Assembly (NCBI GenBank): GCA_963850525.1
Contig: CAWKLQ010000004.1
Coordinates: 1,178,001 to 1,242,000, forward strand
DNA length: 64,000 nucleotides
Direction: 5' to 3'
DNA from: JAEMQF01 sp963850525
GTDB taxonomy: Bacteria; Pseudomonadota; Gammaproteobacteria; Burkholderiales; Burkholderiaceae_C
Shown here: positions 25,064 through 34,439 of the stretch, piece by piece
How the letters are laid out: the number at the start of each line of letters is the position of its first letter
How positions within the stretch are numbered: position 1 is the stretch's first letter
Program-made: the position numbers and the translations under genes
The notes under the pieces: generated by a model
Database searches by the model: none
Seen by the model: only the letters and a program-made list of their open reading frames with translations
Told to the model about the DNA's origin: nothing

Positions 25064-26290
25064 TCAGGTCGAACACTCTGCATCCACCTTCGACCGGCTC
25101 TGACGAGGCAGTGTCGGCATTGCCCCCTGATCCATCCGCCACACCCAGGCTGGCGACTCGTTGACCGGCGCGAAACCTTTGAGTGCGGCCGCCATCGCCT
25201 CATCGCTGGCGTCACGTGGCGCGATGCAGAGCGCGACTGTTGATTCGCCAGCATCGGTCAGGATGACGCTGGCCAGCATCTGCCCCGCCGGCAGGTTGTA
25301 GCGTAGCCCCTTCACGAACGCGCGCCCGTCCCGAATCAACCGCTCGACGAGTTGCTGCTCGAACGAGTCTTCAATGGGCAGCCACTGCCCCGTCACGGGC
25401 ATCAGCGACAGTTCCTCGATCGTCGGCACGCCGGCCTCGTTGAGGCCGAAGGTGGCGATCACCATCATGTGAACCGCATTGGAGGCGCCCCACAGTGAAA
25501 GTTCACGTTCGAAGCGCCGGCCCATCCGGCGGTAGAGCTGTTCATCGAGTGCGAAGGGTTGGTCGGGCACGTGCTTGACGACAGCCTTGAAGCCGTAGCG
25601 AGCTGGCACGATCTCCTTTACTTCACCGATCAGCAGCATCAGCGGTCGCGGACCTTTGGGTTTCCCGGCCGCATGCATCAGTTGCACCACGCGGCGCGCG
25701 TTGATCTCGTCGCGATGCTCGACGGTGAAGACCTCGGGGATGTAAAGCCGGCTTTGCAGCGCGGTACCGCGCGCGATCTTGTTCTCGGCGGAAATCAGCA
25801 GGTGTTTGCGCACGGTCGCCCACGACCGCTTGCCTGCAAACCCAGGATGCCAGTGCGTCAGCTCCGCCTGGTCCCACAGATAGTGCAGCAGCCCGCGCAG
25901 GCTGAGCTTGGTGCCGTCGGTGGCCACGCTGTCGCTGCCGTTGCCATTGCCGGGATCAATCGACCGTGCACCGGCCTTCGACATCGAGAATCCGAGCTTC
26001 AAAGCCGTGACGCCATTGACCGGGTCTTCGGTGATCGCCGAGCCCAGCACCTGGCCGAGCCCCGAGAACTCTGCAGGCGGCTCGTAGGACGGGCAGTCAG
26101 GCGCATGGTGGCTGCCGGTGTAGGGCATGCGCTTTATGAGGTAGCCGTCCCCCATCCGGGCCACGTACATCTCGATGCCCTCGACCAGGCAAAGGCACAG
26201 CGGGCGCCGGTGCGTCGCGTGCGCGGCCGACACCGCGGCATCGAACCCGGCGTCATCCGGGTTCCAGCGCCGACCCTGAATCAAGTACAT
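25064..26290 (-). CDS. DUF1173 family protein
   Basis: The 408-residue protein carries the DUF1173 signatures HHAPDCPSYEPPAEFSGLGQ near residue 61 and GTALQSRLYIPE and VERLIRDGRAFVKGLRYNL later. This family occurs almost only next to conjugation genes, its biochemical function is unknown, and it here forms the 3' end of the minus-strand conjugation region. It lies 25 bp from the LPD7 gene. Cysteine/histidine spacing in the N-terminal part (HHAPDC) may bind metal, but only a partial set is present. Confidence 0.85.
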   Translation of the reverse strand: MYLIQGRRWNPDDAGFDAAVSAAHATHRRPLCLCLVEGIEMYVARMGDGYLIKRMPYTGSHHAPDCPSYEPPAEFSGLGQVLGSAITEDPVNGVTALKLGFSMSKAGARSIDPGNGNGSDSVATDGTKLSLRGLLHYLWDQAELTHWHPGFAGKRSWATVRKHLLISAENKIARGTALQSRLYIPEVFTVEHRDEINARRVVQLMHAAGKPKGPRPLMLLIGEVKEIVPARYGFKAVVKHVPDQPFALDEQLYRRMGRRFERELSLWGASNAVHMMVIATFGLNEAGVPTIEELSLMPVTGQWLPIEDSFEQQLVERLIRDGRAFVKGLRYNLPAGQMLASVILTDAGESTVALCIAPRDASDEAMAAALKGFAPVNESPAWVWRMDQGAMPTLPRQSRSKVDAECST

Positions 26291-26315
26291 CCCGGTCGCC
26301 CTTGCTTGCCAGGCC

Positions 26316-27410
26316 TCACCGCACCGGCGCCACTCTCTCGCGGTTGCGTTGCACTTCTGGCGTTGGCACCACCACCGGCCGCTGCGACGGTGCCGCCTTG
26401 TCGTACACCTTGACCCGCACCGTTTGGCCCTCGCGCAGGCGCTGAGCCAGGTTCTCGGCGGCGGCGGTCATCACGGCTTGACGCTGCTTCTCGGGCACCT
26501 GCTTGGCGACCAGTACGGCCTCCAGGGCTGCCAGCACGGCCTTGCGGCCACCGCCACCACGTGCAGATTGTTTGACGGCAGCATCGGCACTCGCACCGCC
26601 GTTCGACATGGCGGGCTCGATGCGGTTGATTGCCCGCGCATCGCGTTCCCGGCGCAGCAGCTCATGGTCGGCATGCTGCGGTTCGTAGCCCAGCGCCTTG
26701 ACGCCGCGCAGCGAGGCCTCGAGCCAGATCAGCCGCTTGAAATCTTCGTTCCCCGACACGCGCAGCGTTTGCCAGTTGCGCGCCTCAGCCACGTCGACCA
26801 TCGAGCGTGCGACGGAAGGGTTGTTGTTGTCGGTGGCCAGCTTGAACGTGGTTTCAGTGAAGGCCACGCGCGACGTGTCTCCGCGGTAGCGGTACTCGGT
26901 GTGGCCGACGCCTACCTCGCCGAGCTTCAACGGCGGGCGTTTGATGATGTAGCGCTCGCTCAAGGCATCGACCAGCTGCAAGGCGCGCGCAGCACGCTCG
27001 GCGTCCACGTCGATCTTGGCGATGACGGCCTCGGCAGGGAGGGTCGGAGCCGCGGGTACTGCCAACGGCACCACGTTGGTCACGCGCTGCGTGTCTTCTT
27101 TCGTCGGCGGCGGCGTGACAGCGCCGCGCGCTTCGGCGCGCTCCCAGGCGCCGCCGACCTTCTCCACTGGTGTGCGTTTCCCGTGTACATCCACGGCATG
27201 AAACCGGGTGGCGCCCAGTTGATCGGCTTTCGCCACCATCTCGTCGAAGGTCTTGACGCGGTACGTCACCTCGGCAAAGGGATCGCGCAGCTCGTAGCGC
27301 GGGCCGGCCGGCTCCGCAGGCGCCTGAAACCGCTGCTTCGCCACGGCGGCCCGGTTGGCCGGCTCGACGGCACCGCCCGGGCGAATGGTGGGTCCAGAGT
27401 CTGTGTCCAT
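26316..27410 (-). CDS. LPD7-domain protein (relaxase-associated domain)
   Basis: The 364-residue protein centres on an LPD7 module: ERYIIKRPPLKLG, then EYRYRGDTSRVAFTETTF, DNNNPSVARSMVDVAEARNW, and VSGNEDFKRLIWLEASLRG. In large TraI relaxases LPD7 is fused C-terminally, while here it is a separate gene beside VirD4. An N-terminal region of DNA-binding-looking basic segments and a C-terminal proline/arginine-rich stretch flank it. I infer a relaxosome or cargo-DNA role. It precedes DUF1173 in the same orientation. Confidence 0.8.
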   Translation of the reverse strand: MDTDSGPTIRPGGAVEPANRAAVAKQRFQAPAEPAGPRYELRDPFAEVTYRVKTFDEMVAKADQLGATRFHAVDVHGKRTPVEKVGGAWERAEARGAVTPPPTKEDTQRVTNVVPLAVPAAPTLPAEAVIAKIDVDAERAARALQLVDALSERYIIKRPPLKLGEVGVGHTEYRYRGDTSRVAFTETTFKLATDNNNPSVARSMVDVAEARNWQTLRVSGNEDFKRLIWLEASLRGVKALGYEPQHADHELLRRERDARAINRIEPAMSNGGASADAAVKQSARGGGGRKAVLAALEAVLVAKQVPEKQRQAVMTAAAENLAQRLREGQTVRVKVYDKAAPSQRPVVVPTPEVQRNRERVAPVR

Positions 27411-27455
27411 TTCGTTCTCCCGGTGAGTGCGGCGGCGTCGGCTGCGGATCGTTCG

Positions 27456-28106
27456 TCAAAAGTGCGACTGCGCAAGCGGCCCCATGGCCTGCGGTGGCAC
27501 GCGGTACAGCTCGATCTCCACGCGCCGGTTCAGATCCCGTCCGCCGGGTGTGCCGTTGTCGGTTGAGAGGTCGCCTACGGGTTGCCATGTCGTGCGAATG
27601 CGCCCGGCGTCGACGCCGGCCTGCACGAGGTAAGCGCGAACGGCTGCTGCGCGGTCGCGCGCAATGCGGCTCTCGGACGGCGCTTCCGTCGTACCGTCGG
27701 TACGCCCGCGCAGCATCACCAGCGCCGCCGTGCGCGCCTGCTCGACCAACTGGACGGCGCCCGGTTCAGACACGGCGACCTGTGCGCTGCCGAACGCGAA
27801 GAGCACCGTGTAGACCGCATTGGGCCTGTCGGCCGTGGCCGTTGGCCGACCAGCCAGCGCCTGTTGCTGCAGTGCCAGCCGCGTGGCCATGTCGTTCGCG
27901 TACTTGCTGGCGCTGTCTGCGAGGCGAGTGGTCTCGCTGGCAAGGATGCGCGTGTTTTGCAGGTCGTTCTTGCAAACCTGCAGCTCGACCGCCACGGCCG
28001 CGTTCGCCGGGCGCTTCAACGACTCATCGACCGTCGGCGGCTTGGGCGGCGAACTGCATGACCCCAAGGTCAGCGACATCGAAATCAGGAGCAGGGAGGC
28101 GCGCAT
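27456..28106 (-). CDS. OmpA-like lipoprotein of the transfer region
   Basis: The 216-residue product has a lipobox: hydrophobic LLLISMSLTLGSC with cysteine 17, then serine-proline-rich linker. The C-terminal half is OmpA-like peptidoglycan-binding (VLFAFGSAQVAVSE, ARDRAAAVRAYLVQAG and GRDLNRRVEIEL). It probably anchors the transfer channel to the cell wall and may replace the small VirB7. It follows the VirD4 gene by 26 bp on the same strand. Confidence 0.78.
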   Translation of the reverse strand: MRASLLLISMSLTLGSCSSPPKPPTVDESLKRPANAAVAVELQVCKNDLQNTRILASETTRLADSASKYANDMATRLALQQQALAGRPTATADRPNAVYTVLFAFGSAQVAVSEPGAVQLVEQARTAALVMLRGRTDGTTEAPSESRIARDRAAAVRAYLVQAGVDAGRIRTTWQPVGDLSTDNGTPGGRDLNRRVEIELYRVPPQAMGPLAQSHF

Positions 28107-28132
28107 GGTGTCTGTCCTTCTCAGCTGGCGGG

Positions 28133-30163
28133 CTACGCTTGCAGCACGCGTTCCGGCGCTGGCACAGCGAGTACTGTGTCGCGGGGCTCAACGCTGACGG
28201 GCTCGATCACGCCGCCCGCGGGCGCGGCAGAAGCTGACGACGATGTCTTCTGGAAGAAGCCATCGACGCACGCCGTGATGTCGGCCTCCGTGGCCGAAGC
28301 GCCGGGCACCGGCAGGTCGCTGAAATCCTGCGCCAGTTGGGCGATGTCGAAGGTCGCACCCGCCGGCAGCTCGTCGTCTGCATAGCGCCAGCGCTGCTGG
28401 ACCTTGGCGAAGTGCAGGTCCATATCGATCTGCGGCACCACCGGCGGCGGGCGCAGCCGCGCCTTGAAGACCTTGTCGCGGTGGTAGCGGATCTTCTCGC
28501 CGAGGATCGGCTTGCAGTTCTCGAAGATCACCACCAGTCGTTCGGCGCCGAGTTCCTTGAATTCCTGCGGCAGCAGCAGCGCCCGGCGCTGTTCACTTTC
28601 GTTGCGGCTGACACTGCTGTGCCCGTGCTCGCTGAAGGACCTGCTGCGCCCACGCGACTCGGCACGCTCGGTGAAGTGGCCGAGCATTGCGCTGTATTCG
28701 TCGGCATCGCGCTGCTCGCGCGGCGCGTAGAGGATCTGCAGGCCGTGGTTGGTGGCGAAGGTGCGTGCGTCCTTTTCGCCATAGACGGCGTCAAGCTGCG
28801 ACATCGCCTGCACCACCGTCAGAAGCCGCAGGTTGTAGCCGGCCAGGAACGCCGCCGCCGACGAGATGATGCCCACCCGCCCCATGGCTGCAAACTCGTC
28901 GTTCACCAGCAGGCACTGCACCGTCAGGCTCGTGTCTTGCTCGGGTAGGGCTTGAGTGTTCAGGCTCACCAGTTGCGAGAAGAACAGGTTCAGCAGCGGC
29001 CGGGCATTGGCCAGCCGGTTCGGCGGGATGCGTACGTAGATCGACATGCGCCGGCGTCGCACGTCTTCGAGCCGGAAGTCGTCGGCGCTGGTGGCGGCGT
29101 CCACGACGGCATCCGCGAAGATCGTCAGCGGTGCGTTCAGGGTCGAGACGATGCTGGTGAGTGTGTTCTCCGAATTCGAGAGCAGGCGTTGGAGGGCGTC
29201 GGTGCATTCGTCGGAGAGGGGCGGGCTTCCCGGCGCAGCGCCGTTCCGGCGCTGTTCGATCACGGTGGTCAAGTGACCCTTCAGCGTCTGCCCCTTGCCC
29301 GACGACTGACGCAGCAACTCGCCGATCGTGCGCGGCAGTTCGGGTGTCTCCAGCAGCAGCAAGCCGAGCCCGAGGAAGAGGTTGCGTGCCTGGTCGTTGA
29401 AAAACGCTTCCGACGACGTGCCGCTGCCATCGTTTGGAAAGAACACCTGCCCGATGGTGAGTAGATCGCCGACGCGGTGCAGCGGGCTGGCGCGCACGGC
29501 GGTCAGCGGATTCCAGCGGTGGCTGCGCGCCGATTCGTCGAATGGCGAGAACGCATAGACGGCCTGGCCGTGCTCGGCGCGGTAGCCGGCGGTGATGTCG
29601 TAGTTTTCTCCCTTGATGTCGAGCACGACGGCCGAATCGGGCCAGTTGAGCAGGTTGGGAATGACCACGCCCACACCCTTGCCGCTGCGCGTGGGGGCTG
29701 ACAGCATCACTGAGAGCTGGCCGGGCAAGGCTAGGAACTTGCCACGGTACCGGCCCACCAGGATGCTCGGGGTGGCGGCCTTTGCACCGCCGCCCCGCAG
29801 CCCCGCACGGTCGACTTCAGCCGGGTTCGCGAACCGGGCATCGCCATGCAGCGGACGGCGCGGACGCGCCGCTGCGATCAACGCGCCCGGCAGCACGATC
29901 AGCAGTCCGACCCCCGACACCACCATCGAAGCGACGAGCTTCTTGCGGAGTTGGGTGTCGTCGGCGTACAGGTCCCAGTACCGCGTGATGCTCGTGAACT
30001 GCGCCTGGCGCGGGTTCGCCTTGTTCAGCAGCAGGAAGATCACCGCCGACAGGTACACGGCCGCACAGGCCAGCGTGGCGAAGCCAGCGAGTGCGAACAG
30101 GCTCGCCGCCACCTTGCGCCCTGCGGGCCAGGTGGACATCGGCAGGGCGGCTACTGTGCTCAT
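28133..30163 (-). CDS. virD4: VirD4/TraG type IV coupling protein
   Basis: The ATG at 30163 overlaps the virB11 stop (ATGA); the ~100 residues of longer reading upstream are out-of-context. The 676-residue protein has two N-terminal membrane helices (residues ~20-40 and ~70-95), Walker A SAPTRSGKGVGVV, Walker B CLLVNDEFAAMG and an F-N-D-Q-A-R motif. It couples relaxase-DNA to the VirB channel. The stretch FTERAESRGRSRSFSEHGHS near the end is a variable low-complexity loop. Confidence 0.94.
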   Translation of the reverse strand: MSTVAALPMSTWPAGRKVAASLFALAGFATLACAAVYLSAVIFLLLNKANPRQAQFTSITRYWDLYADDTQLRKKLVASMVVSGVGLLIVLPGALIAAARPRRPLHGDARFANPAEVDRAGLRGGGAKAATPSILVGRYRGKFLALPGQLSVMLSAPTRSGKGVGVVIPNLLNWPDSAVVLDIKGENYDITAGYRAEHGQAVYAFSPFDESARSHRWNPLTAVRASPLHRVGDLLTIGQVFFPNDGSGTSSEAFFNDQARNLFLGLGLLLLETPELPRTIGELLRQSSGKGQTLKGHLTTVIEQRRNGAAPGSPPLSDECTDALQRLLSNSENTLTSIVSTLNAPLTIFADAVVDAATSADDFRLEDVRRRRMSIYVRIPPNRLANARPLLNLFFSQLVSLNTQALPEQDTSLTVQCLLVNDEFAAMGRVGIISSAAAFLAGYNLRLLTVVQAMSQLDAVYGEKDARTFATNHGLQILYAPREQRDADEYSAMLGHFTERAESRGRSRSFSEHGHSSVSRNESEQRRALLLPQEFKELGAERLVVIFENCKPILGEKIRYHRDKVFKARLRPPPVVPQIDMDLHFAKVQQRWRYADDELPAGATFDIAQLAQDFSDLPVPGASATEADITACVDGFFQKTSSSASAAPAGGVIEPVSVEPRDTVLAVPAPERVLQA

Positions 30164-31287
30164 GTGGATGTCGCTGACACAGCTACCGTCGTTGACCCCT
30201 GCGCCGACTCGTCCCACCGGCCCAGGCGTTGCCGTCGTGGCTCGAAGAAGATCTCCGAGATGAAGCGCCCGCGCTCGTCGCGATCGAACTGCACGATGAC
30301 ATCGACCACCACGCTCAGCAGCCACTTGATCTCGTTCATGCGCAGCCCACCGCCGGCGCCACTCTCGCGGATCATCAGCGACATCTGCTCGAAGGCCAGC
30401 GCGCAGCTGCCGGCATGCACGCTGGTGATGCTGCCCGGGTGGCCGGATGCGGCGAGCCGCACGAAGTAGAAGCACTCGTCGCCGCGCACCTCGGCGAGGA
30501 AGATGCGGTCCGGCTTCATGCGCAGGCAGGCTTCGAGCAGCGACTTCGCCGTTACGCGCGCCGTGCCCTGCGCATCCTTGCTGTAGTACAAGTGCACCAC
30601 GTTCGGATGGTTCGGCAGCGTCAATTCGGCGGTGTCCTGAATCGTGATCAGGCGTTCGTGCTTGGCCACTTCTTCGACCAGGCCCTTCATGAAGGTGGTC
30701 TTGCCGGAGCCTGTTTTGCCGCTGACCACGATGGTCTGGTGCTTGCGCACCGCCAGGCGCAGGAACTCGGCATAGCGGCCGGCTTCCTTGAGCGAGACAA
30801 GCTCTTGCTCGAAGGGCAGCAAATCGCTCGACGCCGTGCGACTGACCGTGGCGGTGCGTTCGAACAAACCCTCGCGCTCGAAGTCATCGAGGCCCTTGAT
30901 CAGGTGCGAGGGCTTGCGCACCGTGATCGAGACCGTACCCCGCGTGACCGCCGGTGGGATGACGAACTGGATGCGCTCGCCGCTGGGCAGGGTCGCCGAC
31001 AACAGCGGCCGTTCCTGGCTGATCTGCTGGTCAGAGAAGGTGGCCACGGCGGTGGCCAGCGACAGGCAGCGCTCCTGGGTCAATTCAAGCGCTGGCACTG
31101 TCTGCCACCCGCGGACGGTTTCGACCAGCAACTCGCCTGGCCGGTTGACACATACCTCCAGCACGCCCGGCGCATCGAGCTGGTCGCGCAGCGGGCGCAG
31201 AAACTCGACGACGGACGTGGCGTCGCCGCACCAGCCGTCGGCGAGGGCGTCATGATCGTGGACGCCTTGATGCATGGTCGTACTCAT
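30160..31287 (-). CDS. virB11: VirB11 traffic ATPase
   Basis: The 375-residue ATPase has Walker A SGKTGSGKTTFMKG, Walker B/Asp box ILAEVRGDECF (RIFLAEVRGDE) and the His-box/catalytic loop GHPGSITSVHAG. The N-terminal domain has an ATP-independent sensor part. It powers pilus assembly and substrate transfer. It overlaps virB10 at its start and virD4 at its end by 4 bp each, giving tight translational coupling. N-terminal H/D-rich residues MHQGVHDHDAL are probably disordered. Confidence 0.93.
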   Translation of the reverse strand: MSTTMHQGVHDHDALADGWCGDATSVVEFLRPLRDQLDAPGVLEVCVNRPGELLVETVRGWQTVPALELTQERCLSLATAVATFSDQQISQERPLLSATLPSGERIQFVIPPAVTRGTVSITVRKPSHLIKGLDDFEREGLFERTATVSRTASSDLLPFEQELVSLKEAGRYAEFLRLAVRKHQTIVVSGKTGSGKTTFMKGLVEEVAKHERLITIQDTAELTLPNHPNVVHLYYSKDAQGTARVTAKSLLEACLRMKPDRIFLAEVRGDECFYFVRLAASGHPGSITSVHAGSCALAFEQMSLMIRESGAGGGLRMNEIKWLLSVVVDVIVQFDRDERGRFISEIFFEPRRQRLGRWDESAQGSTTVAVSATST

Positions 31288-32717
31288 CGTGAGGGATCAC
31301 GAGGTGAGGGCTTCAACTCGTACACCGACGAAAAGTCCACGTCGCGCGCCACGTAGATGCCGACGATGCCGCCCTGGTTCTGGTAGATCAGCGGCGGGAT
31401 GTTGATCGTGCTTTCGAGCACCTTCTCCGCGAGCTTGCTGGTGCTCGCCGTGGTGGCGGGAAACAGAAGAGTGTTGGACTGGCCGCTGTTGTCGCTCCGG
31501 CTGGCCTCGTTCTGGATGACGATTTGCACGGCGTCATTGATCAGCGACACAAGCATGGCCGCACCGATGCGCTCCACCCATCGGTTGTCGACATAGCCGT
31601 CCATGCCCGACTCGCCCAGCGGGCCCGTGCCCGGCGAATCGATGTCGACCGTCACGCCGTTGGGCGTGCGAATGCGGGTCCAGAGCACGGGGATGCGAAC
31701 CGTGCCGGGCCGAACCGATGCGGCGCGGTACTCCCCATCCATGTGCGAGCCGCGCTCGATGAGCAGAATCCGTCCGTCGTCGCTGAAGACGTTGCGCTGA
31801 ACCTGGCAGCCGATGAAGCCCGAGGTTGCGCTCACGACTTTTGTTTTCAGCGCGCAGGTGAACGCCGTGCCCTTGGGCAGTGTCAGGCTGCGGTTGCCGA
31901 GCATCGACGCCGCCACGCGGGGCGTGGCCGAGCCCTGCAGTTGGCCGCCGAACAGACCGCTGCCGCCAGCCGCGTTGTTCATGGCGCCGGCCACCGCATT
32001 GGGCAGGCCACCGGAGGTCGGTAGGCCCAGGCCAGCCAACGGCGCAGTGGGTGTGCTGCCCTGGCCCCCCGTAGCCAACTCGGAAGTCTTGGTCAGCGTG
32101 TCGAGCAAGCCCTGCAGTTGCCGCTGGTAACCCTCCAGGTTGCGCTTCGTGCCTTCGAGCGGGTCGTCAGGGTTGGGAGTGCCGTCGAGGGTTGCAGTGC
32201 GCGTGGCTGCGCGCGCTGCAGCATCGGGCGCTGGGTTTCCCAGGCCCGGGCGGCTGGAGACCAGGACCACGGGAGCATCCTCTGGCGCAACGCGCTGGGT
32301 TCCTGCGCCGGAGCCCGCACCTGAACTGTTCGCTTGCCCGGTGCGCCGCAAACCGATCTGCTCGGCAAGGCCGTCGTCCGGTGTAGGCGAGACCGCGGGA
32401 ATCATCCGGCCGGCGGGGGCCGATGCCTTTGCGACCGGCGCCGGCGTCATGTCGAGCTTGCGGGGATCTGCGGCCGCAGCGCTCGGACGGTCGGCCACGC
32501 GCTTTGACTCGGCGTCCGAGTCCTTCTTGCCGCTAGACAGCGCGCGATTGATCGAGAGGGCCGACACGGCGCCCAAGGAAAGAACCAGCAGCGCGACTGC
32601 GACGATGCCCTTCTTCGACAGCGTGTTCGTCTTGGCCTGCGTGACGTTCGGAATACCCGCTTCGCCTTCGAGCGGCGTGATTGCATTGGCGTCCCCGCCT
32701 GGCTGGTCGGTGCTCAT
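31284..32717 (-). CDS. virB10: VirB10/TrbI outer-core channel protein
   Basis: The 477-residue protein has one N-terminal transmembrane helix (GIVAVALLVLSLGAVSALSI, ~34-53), a disordered proline/alanine linker and a C-terminal VirB10 domain (LGNRSLTLPKGTAF, TSGFIGCQVQRNVFSDDGR, DGYVDNRWVERIGAA). It spans the envelope and signals between inner membrane ATPases and the outer-membrane core. Two cysteines in TCALK and GCQVQ may pair. Both ends overlap neighbours by ATGA. Confidence 0.93.
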   Translation of the reverse strand: MSTDQPGGDANAITPLEGEAGIPNVTQAKTNTLSKKGIVAVALLVLSLGAVSALSINRALSSGKKDSDAESKRVADRPSAAAADPRKLDMTPAPVAKASAPAGRMIPAVSPTPDDGLAEQIGLRRTGQANSSGAGSGAGTQRVAPEDAPVVLVSSRPGLGNPAPDAAARAATRTATLDGTPNPDDPLEGTKRNLEGYQRQLQGLLDTLTKTSELATGGQGSTPTAPLAGLGLPTSGGLPNAVAGAMNNAAGGSGLFGGQLQGSATPRVAASMLGNRSLTLPKGTAFTCALKTKVVSATSGFIGCQVQRNVFSDDGRILLIERGSHMDGEYRAASVRPGTVRIPVLWTRIRTPNGVTVDIDSPGTGPLGESGMDGYVDNRWVERIGAAMLVSLINDAVQIVIQNEASRSDNSGQSNTLLFPATTASTSKLAEKVLESTINIPPLIYQNQGGIVGIYVARDVDFSSVYELKPSPRDPSR

Positions 32718-33643
32718 GGCTTGCTCCCGCTGGGTGGTGCGCCGGCCACAGATTTGTTGTCTGCCTTGAGCACACGCCGCACGCCGGCGACCGTGGTGCC
32801 GCCCGTCGGTGGCAAGCCGTCGAGATCGAAGGCTTCGTTCCAGACGCCCACCACCGCCGAGCCAGCGCGCAGCATCAGGCGGCGGCTGACACGATCGACC
32901 ACAAGCAACTCACCTTCCATGCGGGCGTTGACCACCGTCTCTGAACCGTCACCAAGAACGTGGAAGACGGCGGGCACCTCACGGTTGTTCGGGAACCGCA
33001 GGTAGGTGAAGCGGCCGTCGTCGAACACCAAGGTCGGCACGATGTCCTGCGAGTCCCGGCCTTCGGCGATCGAGTAGTTCGAGTTGGCAAGTTCGGGCGC
33101 CGCGGCCAGGCGCTCAGCGATCAGTTCGGCCGGCGAGGGCGGAGCCAACTCAGGAGCCGGCGGTGGGATCGTTGTCGGTGCCACCAGTTCAGCGGAACGA
33201 GCTGCGAGAGGAATGGCGGCGCGCAGGGTCGGCGCCCTGACCGCGAGCCGGTAGACCGGCTGCCGCGCATCGCCATCGGCCAGCACCACGAAGCGGAACG
33301 AATGCGTGCGCCGGTCGGTCACGACCGCCAGATTGTTCGGCGTGGAGGCGGTGCTCTTCGGCTTGACGAAGATGTTGCGCCCGCCCGGCTGGGCGGCGAT
33401 GCACCAGCTCGCGTCAGGCTTGCTGCAATCGGCGCCAAGACCGGAACCGACATCGGTGATCGCTTCACCGGCGTCCAGCACCACGTGGGTGACGATGCCG
33501 CGTTTGACGGGGACGGTGACCACCGCCTGCGGGTCGTACCAAACCTCTTTCAGCCTCGGGTCGGGCGACTCGGCATGCGCTGTACTGGCGCAAATGCAGG
33601 CGACCAGCCATGCGGCGGCGAACGTGAGCGGCATCTTGAGCAT
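32714..33643 (-). CDS. virB9: VirB9 periplasmic/outer-membrane-core protein
   Basis: The start at 33643 (MLKMPLTFAAAWLVACICAS) is chosen because it gives a Sec signal peptide ending THA-ES, which the longer reading lacks. The mature part of the 309-residue protein has the VirB9 pattern: RLKEVWYDPQAVV, then FRFVVLADG with two cysteines (DCSKPDASWC) nearby, and YSIAEGRDSQDI and FTYLRFPNNREVPAVF near the end. It forms the outer-membrane complex with VirB10 and the lipoprotein. It follows virB8 by 7 bp. Confidence 0.92.
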   Translation of the reverse strand: MLKMPLTFAAAWLVACICASTAHAESPDPRLKEVWYDPQAVVTVPVKRGIVTHVVLDAGEAITDVGSGLGADCSKPDASWCIAAQPGGRNIFVKPKSTASTPNNLAVVTDRRTHSFRFVVLADGDARQPVYRLAVRAPTLRAAIPLAARSAELVAPTTIPPPAPELAPPSPAELIAERLAAAPELANSNYSIAEGRDSQDIVPTLVFDDGRFTYLRFPNNREVPAVFHVLGDGSETVVNARMEGELLVVDRVSRRLMLRAGSAVVGVWNEAFDLDGLPPTGGTTVAGVRRVLKADNKSVAGAPPSGSKP

Positions 33644-33650
33644 GGCGACC

Positions 33651-34427
33651 TCACGGCTTGCTGGTTGCCACTGCCGGGCTTGCCGACGGTGTGTTGATCT
33701 CGGGGTCGGACCGGTAAGCGGTGACGACGAAGCCGAACGGGTTCTCCAGCCGGTCCTTTTCTTTAGCCAGCACCTTCGGTTGGTACTCGTACACCACGCT
33801 GGCGACATGCCGGGTCGTCACCTCAGGCAGGTTGCGCTCGGTTTGCCGAGTGACCTTGTCGTAGGTGACGGTCGCGTCCCCTTTGTTCCCGCGACGGCCG
33901 GCCGGCGAGAGTCGCACGCCGACGACGTTGATGCGCCACTCCTCGGTACTCGCCAGCTTCTTCTGTACCGCAGCGTCACCCTCGAACAGCCGGTTGTAGT
34001 CGGCAAAGACGGCCGGCACCGCCGTCCGCGCCACCTGCTCGAAGTCGCGTTGCAGCCACCACCAGCTATAGCCCTCGCGGGCGCGGACAAAGACCGCCAG
34101 GTTGTGCTTGTCGAGCGCTTCCTGTGGCGGCACGGACTCCACACTCAGGCGCTGCTGGATCGTGGTCTCGCCCGTCGTCTTGTCCACCACGATCGGCACG
34201 CCGACCACCTGGCGCAGCGGGCCCTGTGCGAACACCGCCAATACGCCCAGAACAGCGAGAACGACACCCACACCACCGACCATCCAGCCTCGGCGCTCGG
34301 ACTTCTCCAGCATCAGGGCCCGATCAAGCTCCCATGCACGGTTGGCGTCGAACGCAGACCGGCTGTCAGCGGCGCGGCGTGAGTCAGTGGCTGCAGGCGG
34401 CATGCCTGCGTTGAGGACGGCACTCAT
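33651..34427 (-). CDS. virB8: VirB8 inner-membrane assembly factor
   Basis: The 258-residue protein has an N-terminal amphipathic part, one transmembrane helix (VGGVGVVLAVLGVLAVFA, ~50-67) and a periplasmic VirB8 fold with VVDKTTGETTIQQRL, WWWLQRDFEQVARTAV, NRLFEGD and FGFVVTAYRSDPEI at its end. It nucleates the inner-membrane complex by dimerisation. It begins 12 bp after virB5. It is intact, unlike the gene just upstream. Confidence 0.92.
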   Translation of the reverse strand: MSAVLNAGMPPAATDSRRAADSRSAFDANRAWELDRALMLEKSERRGWMVGGVGVVLAVLGVLAVFAQGPLRQVVGVPIVVDKTTGETTIQQRLSVESVPPQEALDKHNLAVFVRAREGYSWWWLQRDFEQVARTAVPAVFADYNRLFEGDAAVQKKLASTEEWRINVVGVRLSPAGRRGNKGDATVTYDKVTRQTERNLPEVTTRHVASVVYEYQPKVLAKEKDRLENPFGFVVTAYRSDPEINTPSASPAVATSKP

Positions 34428-34439
34428 GATCGGCTGCGC

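Noticed and set aside
26316..27410. LPD7 protein as a second relaxase
   Set aside because: No HUH histidine triad or nicking tyrosine pattern; the LPD7 domain alone is an accessory.
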